Positions 7,749-14,212 of a DNA stretch of 20,139 nt are shown piece by piece. Position 1 is the first letter of the stretch, and each line of letters opens with the position of its first letter. The stretch is from DAOUMU01 sp034409055 (GTDB taxonomy: Bacteria > Chloroflexota > Anaerolineae > 4572-78 > J111), in assembly GCA_034409055.1 (NCBI GenBank), contig DAOUMU010000224.1, positions 1 through 20,139 on the forward strand, read 5' to 3'. A model generated the notes under the pieces. That model saw only the letters and a list, made by a program, of their open reading frames with translations. It was not told the origin of the DNA and did no database searches. The translations under genes were made by a program, and so were the position numbers.

Positions 7749-7781
7749 ACACTAAAGTGTCTATACACTAACACCGTGTTA
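7749..7781. promoter_or_regulatory. Three consecutive palindromes, possible operator
   Basis: Perfect palindromes ACACT-AA-AGTGT (7749-7760), GTGT-CTAT-ACAC (7757-7768) and TAACAC-C-GTGTTA (7769-7781) lie side by side or overlap 25 bases after the regulator stop. A -10-like TATACT follows at 7786-7791 with no good -35 box at the right distance, as expected of an activator-dependent promoter. The likely target is the 90-residue gene at 7913. Binding by the MalT-like regulator is a guess from position. Confidence 0.4.
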
Positions 7782-7836
7782 CAGGTATACTACTTGTGCA
7801 TTAAGGAACTTGGAAAAAATTAAATATCCCAACCAG

Positions 7837-7898
7837 CGTGACGAGTGATGTGTGATGCGTGACAAAAACCGGCTCACGCATCACGTATCACGCATCAC
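7837..7898. repeat. Heptamer hairpin cassette 4, intergenic
   Basis: The left arm (7837-7863) contains GTGATGT/GTGATGC-type units. The right arm (7873-7898) is three inverted units ACGCATC, ACGTATC, ACGCATC with a 9-base loop. It ends 14 bases before the ATG of the 90-residue gene, so in the mRNA the hairpin would sit next to the ribosome-binding region, which has no clear Shine-Dalgarno sequence. Confidence 0.8.
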
Positions 7899-7912
7899 TT
7901 TCGGTTTCATAA

Positions 7913-8185
7913 ATGTCAAACAAACTCAACCCAAAATCTAATCCACATCAACCAGTGATCTATCAAATCAGAATCAAGGGTCATCTGGGTCCTCAATGGA
8001 CAGACTGGTTTGAGGGCCTGACCATTACTTTGGAAGATAACGGCGAGACCCTTTTAACCGGCCCGGTAATCGATCAGGCCGCCTTACACGGGCTGTTAAA
8101 GAAAATGCGCGATTTAGGAATGCCCTTGCTCTCGGTCAATCGGGTTGAACCCGGCCAGGCAGATGTGCCGGATGTTAAACGGTAA
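7913..8185 (+). CDS. Conserved 90-residue protein (WxxWFEGLT family), function unknown
   Basis: The core runs from YQIRIKGHL (17-25) through WTDWFEGLTITLEDNGETLL and TGPVIDQAALHGLL to DLGMPLLSVNRVEP. I recognise this as a small conserved family in Chloroflexota and Actinobacteria, often near regulators and short-chain dehydrogenases, with no assigned function. It is predicted to be a soluble single-domain protein with no signal peptide. The next gene follows 41 bases later with its own ribosome-binding site. A truncated second copy of the same family lies at 9780, which implies the locus once held two such genes. The ATG at 7913 is the only sensible start and has no strong ribosome-binding site, because the hairpin at 7837-7898 takes up the upstream region. 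Confidence 0.8.
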   Translation: MSNKLNPKSNPHQPVIYQIRIKGHLGPQWTDWFEGLTITLEDNGETLLTGPVIDQAALHGLLKKMRDLGMPLLSVNRVEPGQADVPDVKR

Positions 8186-8226
8186 AATGAAACTTATCAA
8201 TAGCATTCAGAAAAAGGAGTAAAAAA

Positions 8227-8934
8227 ATGAATTCAGAGAAAAATATCCCCAGGCTTCTGGGAGCAGCATTTTTGATTGTTTTTGTTGCCAGCATACTCAG
8301 CAATGCCCTGTTCAGCTCAGCAATTGGATCCGGGAGCATATCCGATAACCTTGTTAATATTTCAAACAACCTGACCCTGATGCGGATCAGCATTCTGGTT
8401 GAACTGGTTACCAGCCTGGGAATCGTTGTCCTGGCAGCCCTGCTTTATGTAGTCTTACACAAACAGAACAAGATCATCGCGCTTGTGGCCCTGGGATGGT
8501 GGTTGGCAGAAGCAATAACTCTTGCCGTAAGCAAAATAGGGGCTTTTGCTCTGATACCTTTAAGCCTGGAATACGTAAAGGCAGGAGCTCCAGATGCCTC
8601 CTACTTTCAAACGTTAGGCAATTTCTTTTATTATGGTGTTGATAGACAGGGATGGGCTATACATATGTTGTTCTTTTGCTTGGGCGGGATACTGTGGTAC
8701 ACCCTGTTTTATAAATCAAGGTATATTCCACGGGCCTTATCCCTGTGGGGTATTGTATCTGTCTCTCTGGTATCAATAAATGTCCTGCTAATGCTTTTTG
8801 ATCGTAGTCTCGATCTCGGAATGATAATATTCCCCCCATACCTGGTGTTTGAAGCATTAATCGGGCCATGGCTTATGGTCAAGGGCATCAGGGCTGGTTC
8901 AGAAATCGGGTCACACGTTTTATTACCGAGTTAG
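8227..8934 (+). CDS. DUF4386 multi-pass membrane protein
   Basis: The 235-residue protein starts MNSEKNIPRLLGAAFLIVF and has about six hydrophobic segments. The conserved ARG/LSLWGIVS-type region (PRALSLWGIVSV, about 172-183) and the ending VFEALIGPWLMVKGI are typical of DUF4386 proteins, a bacterial membrane family of unknown function. The ribosome-binding site AAGGAG is well placed. The last residues after VKGI diverge from the usual family ending, and the following methyltransferase is missing its start, so a deletion junction probably lies near 8890-8935. Confidence 0.85.
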   Translation: MNSEKNIPRLLGAAFLIVFVASILSNALFSSAIGSGSISDNLVNISNNLTLMRISILVELVTSLGIVVLAALLYVVLHKQNKIIALVALGWWLAEAITLAVSKIGAFALIPLSLEYVKAGAPDASYFQTLGNFFYYGVDRQGWAIHMLFFCLGGILWYTLFYKSRYIPRALSLWGIVSVSLVSINVLLMLFDRSLDLGMIIFPPYLVFEALIGPWLMVKGIRAGSEIGSHVLLPS

Positions 8935-8935
8935 C

Positions 8936-9382
8936 TGGTGCATTGATGTTGGCTGCGGGAATGGTATTTTAGTTATGGGCGCTGCCAAGCGTTTGACGAC
9001 CGGAAAAGGGATTGGTATTGACATTTGGACTGAAGGTTCAGGTGACAACCGCCCGGAAGCATTCCAGGAGAACGCCAAGATTGAAGGGGTAGCCGACCGG
9101 GTCAGCTTACAAAATGAAGATGCGCGCCTGTTGCCTTACGATAATGAGTCTTTCGACGTTATTATAACTGGTTTAACAATGCATCATATGGGGTTTGACA
9201 CCGATAAAGCCATGAGTGAGATGACTCGTGTGCTTAAGCCAGGGGGTCGGATGGCGATTTATGATGAATCGTCTACCGTGTTTTATTGTGCCAAGTTAAT
9301 GCGTCAAAATGGTTTGCAGGTAGAAAAGAAGACGATAGATATGGTATTTGGTATAAAGCCGCACCCGGCCACATCAGAATAG
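8936..9382 (+). pseudogene. 5'-truncated class I SAM methyltransferase
   Basis: The frame reads CIDVGCGNG (SAM motif I) from 8939, then GIGIDIW, ENAKIEGVADRV, NEDARLLPYDNESFDVII, LTMHHMG and VLKPGGRMAIYDE, a recognisable methyltransferase. The first available start codon, ATG at 8975, lies after motif I. The frame upstream is open back to a stop at 8858 but has no ATG, GTG or TTG and overlaps the DUF4386 gene. The first 50-60 residues of the family are therefore missing. A product from 8975 (135 residues, to 9382) would lack the SAM-binding glycine loop and should be inactive. Confidence 0.8.
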
Positions 9383-9414
9383 AATAAAAGTAAGCTAAAC
9401 GATAGGAGAAAAAA

Positions 9415-9630
9415 ATGAGTATCAAATCAATATCCAGAATATGTGGGGTTCCAGTTATCCTGGCGATTTATGGATTGATCAGTACAGCCTTATATACGCT
9501 AGGTTCAGTTCTGATCTTAATCATTGATCTGCCTGAAATTGCCAATTTTGGGCTGATGCTCCCATTGGTAATATTTGAACTTTTGCTTGGCTTTTATCTT
9601 GCCTTTTTCGGTATGAAAGAGATTTCCTGA
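9415..9630 (+). CDS. Small membrane protein, probable DUF4386 C-terminal fragment
   Basis: The 71-residue product has two hydrophobic helices and ends LPLVIFELLLGFYLAFFGMKEIS, which resembles the closing helix of DUF4386 proteins (compare VFEALIGPWLMVKGI in the gene at 8227). The start is good (TAGGAGAAAAAAATG). It could be an independent two-helix protein, but loss of the first four helices by an internal deletion is the simpler reading. It follows the truncated methyltransferase by 32 bases. Confidence 0.6.
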   Translation: MSIKSISRICGVPVILAIYGLISTALYTLGSVLILIIDLPEIANFGLMLPLVIFELLLGFYLAFFGMKEIS

Positions 9631-9779
9631 TAGCGCGTCATCGGCCTTATACGGCCCTGAGCCAAGATAAAGCTAATCAAGGAGAGTGCGATGAAAGCAA
9701 TCTGTTTCCCCGCTTCAAGAGCAATGAGTAGGTGTTGGTAGTGACAACAAATTAATCCCCTGAATAACACTTTCGGGGG
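9631..9779. other. Remnant stretch with a short MKAI open frame and a hairpin
   Basis: AAGGAGAGTGCG precedes ATGAAAGCAATC at 9690, the usual opening (MKAI) of zinc-type alcohol dehydrogenases, but the frame stops after 16 codons. Positions 9751-9781 form a stem-loop with arms ATCCCCTGAA and TTCGGGGGAT. There is no T-run, so it is not a standard terminator. Confidence 0.3.
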
Positions 9780-10085
9780 ATGACACTAATACCACCTTGC
9801 GGTTATGCTACAGATGAGAGTTGGTCGGATTGGTTCGAGGGGATGACCTTCACCCACCAAAGCGACGGCACGACCACTCTTTACGGCCCCGTGATCGATC
9901 AAGCGGCCCTGCACGGTATCCTCAACTACAACAAATGTTGTAGAAATCCTACAGCTAATGTGGAGAGGGGCTGTCTTGCAGGCGGTCCTTTTTGTGTAGC
10001 GCAAATCTACATTCTATCTGATAACAAAAGAGGCCTTTTTTGCTACACTGAAGGGAGCAATGAAAGACACTCTGTCTCCAATTAA
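9780..10085 (+). pseudogene. Truncated second copy of the WxxWFEGLT family
   Basis: Codons for residues 13-49 (9816-9926) read SWSDWFEGMTFTHQSDG and then LYGPVIDQAALHGILN, matching residues 29-65 of the protein at 7913. After HGILN the similarity stops and the frame continues into unrelated sequence with a palindrome. The N-terminal YQIRIKGHL strand and the C-terminal LSVNRVEP part are both missing. The copy is clearly not a recent duplicate, because the wording differs at many positions. Confidence 0.75.
9926..10011. promoter_or_regulatory. Cluster of CTACA/TGTAG inverted pairs
   Basis: CTACAAC-AAAT-GTTGTAG (9926-9943), TGTAG-AAATC-CTACA (9939-9953, overlapping the first) and TGTAG-n7-CTACA (9995-10011) occur within 86 bases, with a further GCTACAC near 10041. 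CTACA...TGTAG pairs are the type of half-site used by BlaI/MecI-family repressors. No blaI-like gene is in the window, so the regulator would have to act from elsewhere. The downstream genes are the small ORF at 10106 and the acyltransferase. Confidence 0.4.
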
Positions 10086-10105
10086 CAAGGAATACGGAAG
10101 AAACG

Positions 10106-10234
10106 ATGTTTCTGTTGAATAAGATTGCTAAAAGTAATGGCAATAAGTTGCGTAAAGAGAAATCCCCAGTACTGGCAGCAACCGGGAGGACTCCCACCGC
10201 AACTGAACTTAGGTCATTAGCCAAAGGAGGATAA
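10106..10234 (+). CDS. Possible 42-residue protein coupled to the acyltransferase
   Basis: ATG at 10106 follows GGAAG at a suitable distance. The 42-residue frame (MFLLNKIAKSNGNK ... TELRSLAKGG) ends with TAA at 10232-10234. Its last codons form the strong AAAGGAGG ribosome-binding site of the acyltransferase, whose GTG starts two bases later. This geometry suits a coupled leader ORF, but the product matches nothing I know and it may be the scrap of a decayed gene. Confidence 0.35.
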   Translation: MFLLNKIAKSNGNKLRKEKSPVLAATGRTPTATELRSLAKGG

Positions 10235-10236
10235 TC

Positions 10237-11445
10237 GTGAAAGAACGAAGATACGACATCGATTGGCTGCGGGTTGTCGCCATGCTGGCAGTCTTCATTT
10301 ATCACTGCACCCGCTTTTTCGATATAGAGGGCTGGCATCTAAAGAATCCAGAGCAGAGCCTTGGTGTGTTTGTGCTGGCTAGTGGTTTGATCTGGCCCTG
10401 GGTTATGGAACTCTTCTTCCTGCTTTCCGGAGTTGGGGCCTGGTACGCGCTAAAATCCAGGACCGGCGGACAGTTTCTAGGGGAAAGGGTCAAGCGGCTG
10501 CTGATTCCTCTTTATACGGTGGGCCTGTTTATTCTTATGCCGCCTCAGTTCTATTTTGAAATCTTTAGCAATGCGGGATACCGGGGTACCTTCTGGGAGA
10601 TGCTGCCGCGCTATTTTAGCGGGCTGGGACACCTTTCTTTGGACTGGCCGGGTGATCTGCTGCCCTTCCCCTTTTCCGGTCATTTATGGTTTCTCCTGTT
10701 TCTTTTCCTGATTTCGTTGGTGACTCTACCGCTGCTTCTCTATCTAAAATCAGAACAGGGCCGGCGCTGGATCGATAGACTGGCCGGGTGGTGCGATCGT
10801 CGAGGTGGCATATTCCTATTCGCAATCCCCCTGGCCCTCATCATGATTTGCTTTAATTTCCTTTCCAGCGGTCGAAGAAGTTGGGCCGATTTCTTGTGGT
10901 ATGCCGCCTTCTTTGTCATAGGCTACATCATGGTGGCCGATAAACGTTTTACCGAGAGCGTCAAGCGATATGGGTGGCTCTGCCTGGCCCTGTGGCTCAT
11001 TGGCTTTTTTGGTGTAATAACTTTCTTCGCCTTGGTATTAGACTATGACCCAACGCCAGGGAACGAGCCTTTCTCGCTGATATACGTGTTGTTTCAAATC
11101 GTGTGGAGCATTACCAGTTGGAGCGCGGTTGTTTTTATGTTGAGCCTGGGCGCAAAGTACCTGACTTTCAACAACAAGGTGCTGGCCTACGGCAACGAGG
11201 CAGTGCTGCCCTTCTACCTGCTCCACCAAACGGTCATCCTTTGCGTCGGTTGGTTCGTCATCCCCTGGGATATGGGTATACTGCCGAAGTTTCTGATCAT
11301 CGCCGTGGCTTCCTTTGCCCTGATTATGGCTCTGTACGAACTGCTCATTAGACACTTCAATATCGTACGGTTCTTCTTTGGTATGAGGCCGAAGAAGAAA
11401 TCGCAGACAACGCCCGCCCCACATCTGGAAGGGACTGCTGCCTGA
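10237..11445 (+). CDS. Acyltransferase family 3 membrane protein (OpgC-like)
   Basis: The 402-residue protein begins YDIDWLRVVAMLAVFIYH, the family signature, with the likely catalytic His23 in the first membrane helix. It has about ten membrane segments, including MELFFLLSGVGAWY (about 62-75), an ERVKRLLIPLY loop and SGHLWFLLFLFLISL. Such enzymes transfer acyl groups onto sugars, glucans or lipids at the inner membrane; the closest general type is the glucan-modification protein OpgC/MdoC. The acceptor here is unknown. The GTG start is chosen because of the perfect AAAGGAGG just upstream. The C-terminus (TTPAPHLEGTAA) overlaps the beginning of an IS5-type transposase remnant, so the last few residues may be recent. 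Confidence 0.88.
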   Translation: MKERRYDIDWLRVVAMLAVFIYHCTRFFDIEGWHLKNPEQSLGVFVLASGLIWPWVMELFFLLSGVGAWYALKSRTGGQFLGERVKRLLIPLYTVGLFILMPPQFYFEIFSNAGYRGTFWEMLPRYFSGLGHLSLDWPGDLLPFPFSGHLWFLLFLFLISLVTLPLLLYLKSEQGRRWIDRLAGWCDRRGGIFLFAIPLALIMICFNFLSSGRRSWADFLWYAAFFVIGYIMVADKRFTESVKRYGWLCLALWLIGFFGVITFFALVLDYDPTPGNEPFSLIYVLFQIVWSITSWSAVVFMLSLGAKYLTFNNKVLAYGNEAVLPFYLLHQTVILCVGWFVIPWDMGILPKFLIIAVASFALIMALYELLIRHFNIVRFFFGMRPKKKSQTTPAPHLEGTAA

Positions 11446-11570
11446 GCGTCACGAGATCGGCCAAGCGGTGGCCCTGTTGGACGGATTCGACTTTGACCGG
11501 GTCATTGCCGATTGGGGCTATGCCGCCCAAGATTTTGTCGATTGGGTTCATGCAAGGGGTACGAGACATC
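11438..11570 (+). mobile_element. IS5-type transposase remnant
   Basis: A plus frame from 11438 reads LPERHEIGQAVALLDGFDFD and then RVIADWGYAAQDFVDWVHARG. This matches the part of IS5-family DDE transposases around the second catalytic Asp (usual form VIADKGYDADHF). Here the flanking residues are changed and both ends are missing. Only about 45 codons survive, with no start codon and no visible inverted repeats. It overlaps the end of the acyltransferase gene by eight bases. Confidence 0.7.
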
Positions 11571-11616
11571 CACTTTTATCAGCAACTCATCAAATCAATA
11601 TAAAGGAGAAACCAAA

Positions 11617-12237
11617 ATGAATAAGCAAAAAATTGCTTTGAGCCTATTCTGGATTGGCTTACTGGTCGCAGTAGCATTCGCCGGTATTATCGGTCGGAGT
11701 CTTTATCACAACCTCAGGACTCTTACTATGGCAGAACTTGATGCTACCATTTGGGCAGAGGGCGGCCCCTTGTTTATTCTCTGGGCATTTTCTGTGACCC
11801 TGGGTTCAATATTGGCAGGCATTGGCGCGTTTGTGTATGTGAAAACCAAGTCAGTCTTTTCGTGGCTCACCGGTATTGGGGTCCTTGGTGCAGTCTTTGT
11901 TATGGTCATGGTATGGAGTCGCGTCTATAACTCAACGCTGTTCGGTATTGGGGGGATAATAATCCTGGTTTCCTTTTTCTCTATCGTTTGGATATGGATG
12001 AAAAAATATGCCGCGCTTGATATCCAAGAAAAAATCGCCGGAAGTTTTAAGCTGATCGGGTATATTTTCTGGATCAATGCTTCCTGGTTTATTTGCGGAG
12101 AAACTGCAAAAATGCATCTCAAGGCGTTTGAAGGTAGTTCTTTGCCCAGCCCAATAGAGGTCATGGTTTTTCTGGTTTTGGGTTGGCTCTTCGTGCTGAT
12201 TGGTGACTACAGAGAAATGCGGCTGAAGAAGAGCTGA
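11617..12237 (+). CDS. Multi-pass membrane protein, unknown function
   Basis: The 206-residue protein has about six hydrophobic segments (roughly residues 8-27, 50-75, 82-100, 108-128, 145-160 and 182-196) and a short charged C-terminus (YREMRLKKS). The start at 11617 is chosen over the longer frame because AAAGGAG precedes it at the right distance and the first helix follows at once. The longer N-terminus would be read from transposase remnant DNA. I do not recognise the family. It stands alone between the transposase remnant and a deleted NmrA-like gene. Confidence 0.75.
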   Translation: MNKQKIALSLFWIGLLVAVAFAGIIGRSLYHNLRTLTMAELDATIWAEGGPLFILWAFSVTLGSILAGIGAFVYVKTKSVFSWLTGIGVLGAVFVMVMVWSRVYNSTLFGIGGIIILVSFFSIVWIWMKKYAALDIQEKIAGSFKLIGYIFWINASWFICGETAKMHLKAFEGSSLPSPIEVMVFLVLGWLFVLIGDYREMRLKKS

Positions 12238-12325
12238 GTTGATCCTCACCTAACGAAATTCTTGAACTGCTTCAGCCGAACGAAGTTTGAGTAGAAGTAC
12301 CAGAAAATATGATGAGGAGAGCAAA

Positions 12326-12568
12326 ATGAAAAGCATATTGGTTATTGGTGCTACTGGCCTATTAGGGGAACCTGTTGCCAGACGATTAAAGCAAGACGGT
12401 TACAATGTGCGGCTTATGATCCGAGAGCAAATGAAGCTTGCAAGCGATTTTATGGCTGCCTTTGAGAGAATAGGTGAAAGAGGTGATCCATCAGCGGCCA
12501 ATGATATTCTAGGATCTCCCACAATCAGATTAGAAGACTGGCTCCAGCAAAAAAAGAATGAGGAATAA
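12326..12568 (+). pseudogene. NmrA/SDR-type NAD(P)-binding protein with a large internal deletion
   Basis: The first 33 residues (MKSILVIGATGLLGEPVARR, then LKQDGYNVRLMIRE) are the dinucleotide-binding Rossmann start with the GATGLLG loop. The next residues (FMAAFERIGERGDPSAANDI, then LGSPTIRLEDWLQ) are the usual last 40 residues of NmrA-like proteins. About 200 residues between them are missing and the joint is in frame, giving an 80-residue product. The start at 12326 has GAGGAG upstream. The product cannot form a full Rossmann domain. Without the rest of the fold, enzymatic function is very unlikely. Confidence 0.8.
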
Positions 12569-12857
12569 CGGAATGTGGCAGCTTGTTGTACCCAGGTTGC
12601 GCAACGTAGAAAACGAGCTGCCCGACGCTGGGGAATAACAAGATGTTAGAGAGTTTGAAAAATTGTCAGAAGTTCTACACAAATCCCCCAATTTGTATTT
12701 TAATGGATTGAGATGTATCTTCAAAAATCTGAGGGCATTGATCCACAATGGAAGGTTGGTAAAATTGTCCAAACATAGCGGGATTACTGCTGATGCCAGC
12801 CACGCGGCATAATCTCGTGCATTTAAATGAGGGGTTGCGGTTGAAGGGAAGGCGCCA
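12569..12857. other. Intergenic stretch without a recognised gene
   Basis: I see no gene or repeat that I can name. A minus frame (12675-12872) encodes PAMFGQFYQPSIVDQCPQ and similar text without a known domain. AAGGGAAGG before 12858 is the ribosome-binding site of the next gene. Confidence 0.4.
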
Positions 12858-14060
12858 ATGAAACGTTATCAATCAAAATCAATTTTTATACAACTCCTGA
12901 CCCTAACCTGGGTAGCAGTACTTTTAGTTTCGTGTGGCAGTAATCCGTCGCCAACAACACAACCAACATTTGAGGCAACGGAGTCTGCGCCGGAACCAAC
13001 CGAAACGCCAGCTACGGCAACGCAAGAGCCTGCCGCCACCGAATCATCAAGTACGGAGGGGGACACAGCCTTGTCGGAGGAAGAAGTTTATTGGCCTACG
13101 GAGGCGTGGCGAGTAGCCGCTCCAGATGAGCAAGGCTTGGATGCTGCCCTATTGGAACAAATGCTGGAGGCGATTGACGAACAAAACCTGAATATTAACA
13201 GCGTGGTGGTGGTCCACAATGGCTATATCGTCACCGAGAAATATTATCCCCCCTACGAACAGGACACCTTGCACGAAATTTCCTCCGTCACGAAAAGCGT
13301 TGTTTCGGCCTTGATCGGAATTGCCATCCAAGAAGGCTACATCAACAGCGTCGATGATCCGGTTTTGGATTTCTTCCCGGAGCGAACCTTCGAAAACGAC
13401 AACGCGCTCAAACGGGCCATCACGCTGGAGCATTTGCTGACCATGACTTCCGGCTTGGAGTGGGATTTTGACGAAATGGTGGCCAGCCGGGATTGGGTGC
13501 AGTATGTGCTCGACCAGCCCATGTACATCGAACCAGGAACAGAATTTTACTATAGTAGCGGCAATGCCCATGTGCTGTCGGCCATCATCCAGGAAGCCAG
13601 TGGTCTGAACACCCGTGACTTTGCCCAACAATATCTTTTTGACCCTCTGGGTATTTCAGAGCTAAGATGGCAAAGGGATATTGATGGTATTCCCAAGGGT
13701 GGTTGGGGCATGGCAATGACCCCGCGTGATATGGCCAAGTTGGGCTACCTGTATCTCAACCAGGGCGTGTGGGATGGCCGGCAAATCATCCCGGCCGAGT
13801 GGATTGCGGCTAGCACAGAAAGACATATCCAGGTCCCAGAACCGCTCGAACCGTGGGACCTGTACATGGGATATTTGTGGTGGCTGCATGGAGACGGGCC
13901 ATATGCGGCCCACGGCACGAAGGGTAAATTCATCTATGTCATCCCGGAGTCGGATCTGGTGGTGGTAATCACTGCCAATATCCCCGATGACAAGTATGCC
14001 CAACCGCAGTTGCTCATCCGAGACTATATCATCCCGGCCGTTACAGCAGCCAGGCAATAA
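12858..14060 (+). CDS. Beta-lactamase-fold serine hydrolase, lipoprotein
   Basis: The 400-residue protein has a lipoprotein signal peptide (LLVSC, lipid-modified Cys26). A low-complexity Pro/Thr/Glu spacer follows (about 28-75), as is common for surface lipoproteins of Chloroflexota. The catalytic domain is a class C beta-lactamase/penicillin-binding-like fold with SVTK (Ser143, Lys146), EHLLTMTSGL (191-200), YYSSGN (Tyr232, Asn236), GWGMAMTPRDMAKLG and HGTKG (352-356) in place of the KTG box. Such proteins are usually esterases, peptidases or penicillin-binding homologs rather than true beta-lactamases; the substrate is unknown. It would act outside the cell membrane. The start has AAGGGAAGG upstream. 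The nearest plus-strand genes are more than 140 bases away on each side, so it is probably transcribed alone. Confidence 0.92.
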   Translation: MKRYQSKSIFIQLLTLTWVAVLLVSCGSNPSPTTQPTFEATESAPEPTETPATATQEPAATESSSTEGDTALSEEEVYWPTEAWRVAAPDEQGLDAALLEQMLEAIDEQNLNINSVVVVHNGYIVTEKYYPPYEQDTLHEISSVTKSVVSALIGIAIQEGYINSVDDPVLDFFPERTFENDNALKRAITLEHLLTMTSGLEWDFDEMVASRDWVQYVLDQPMYIEPGTEFYYSSGNAHVLSAIIQEASGLNTRDFAQQYLFDPLGISELRWQRDIDGIPKGGWGMAMTPRDMAKLGYLYLNQGVWDGRQIIPAEWIAASTERHIQVPEPLEPWDLYMGYLWWLHGDGPYAAHGTKGKFIYVIPESDLVVVITANIPDDKYAQPQLLIRDYIIPAVTAARQ

Positions 14061-14212
14061 ACCGTGTTGCCGGAATTGAAGGGGGGACCACTGTCGAGAA
14101 ACAGGGGACGGCTCGACCCTGGTAGCGGTTGGCGTGATTGCGGCCCTGGTGGCGGCAGCCTCCTATTCAAAGGTTCAGCCCGCCAGATGTAATAGGAATA
14201 CAAGAAGAGGCT

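Noticed and set aside
4993..7898. Heptamer hairpins as a CRISPR array or as transposon ends
   Set aside because: There are no regular spacers, units are only 7 bases, and cassettes differ in sequence; no transposase or target duplications accompany them.
7837..7898. Hairpin as an intrinsic terminator for the regulator gene
   Set aside because: No T-run follows either arm, and the element belongs to the heptamer class that also occurs inside genes.
13149..13631. 160-residue minus-strand frame in the lipoprotein hydrolase
   Set aside because: Shadow of a gene with signal peptide and active-site motifs on the plus strand.
12858..14060. Antibiotic-resistance beta-lactamase
   Set aside because: The third box is HGTKG rather than KTG and the domain layout is that of general serine hydrolases, so resistance cannot be claimed.
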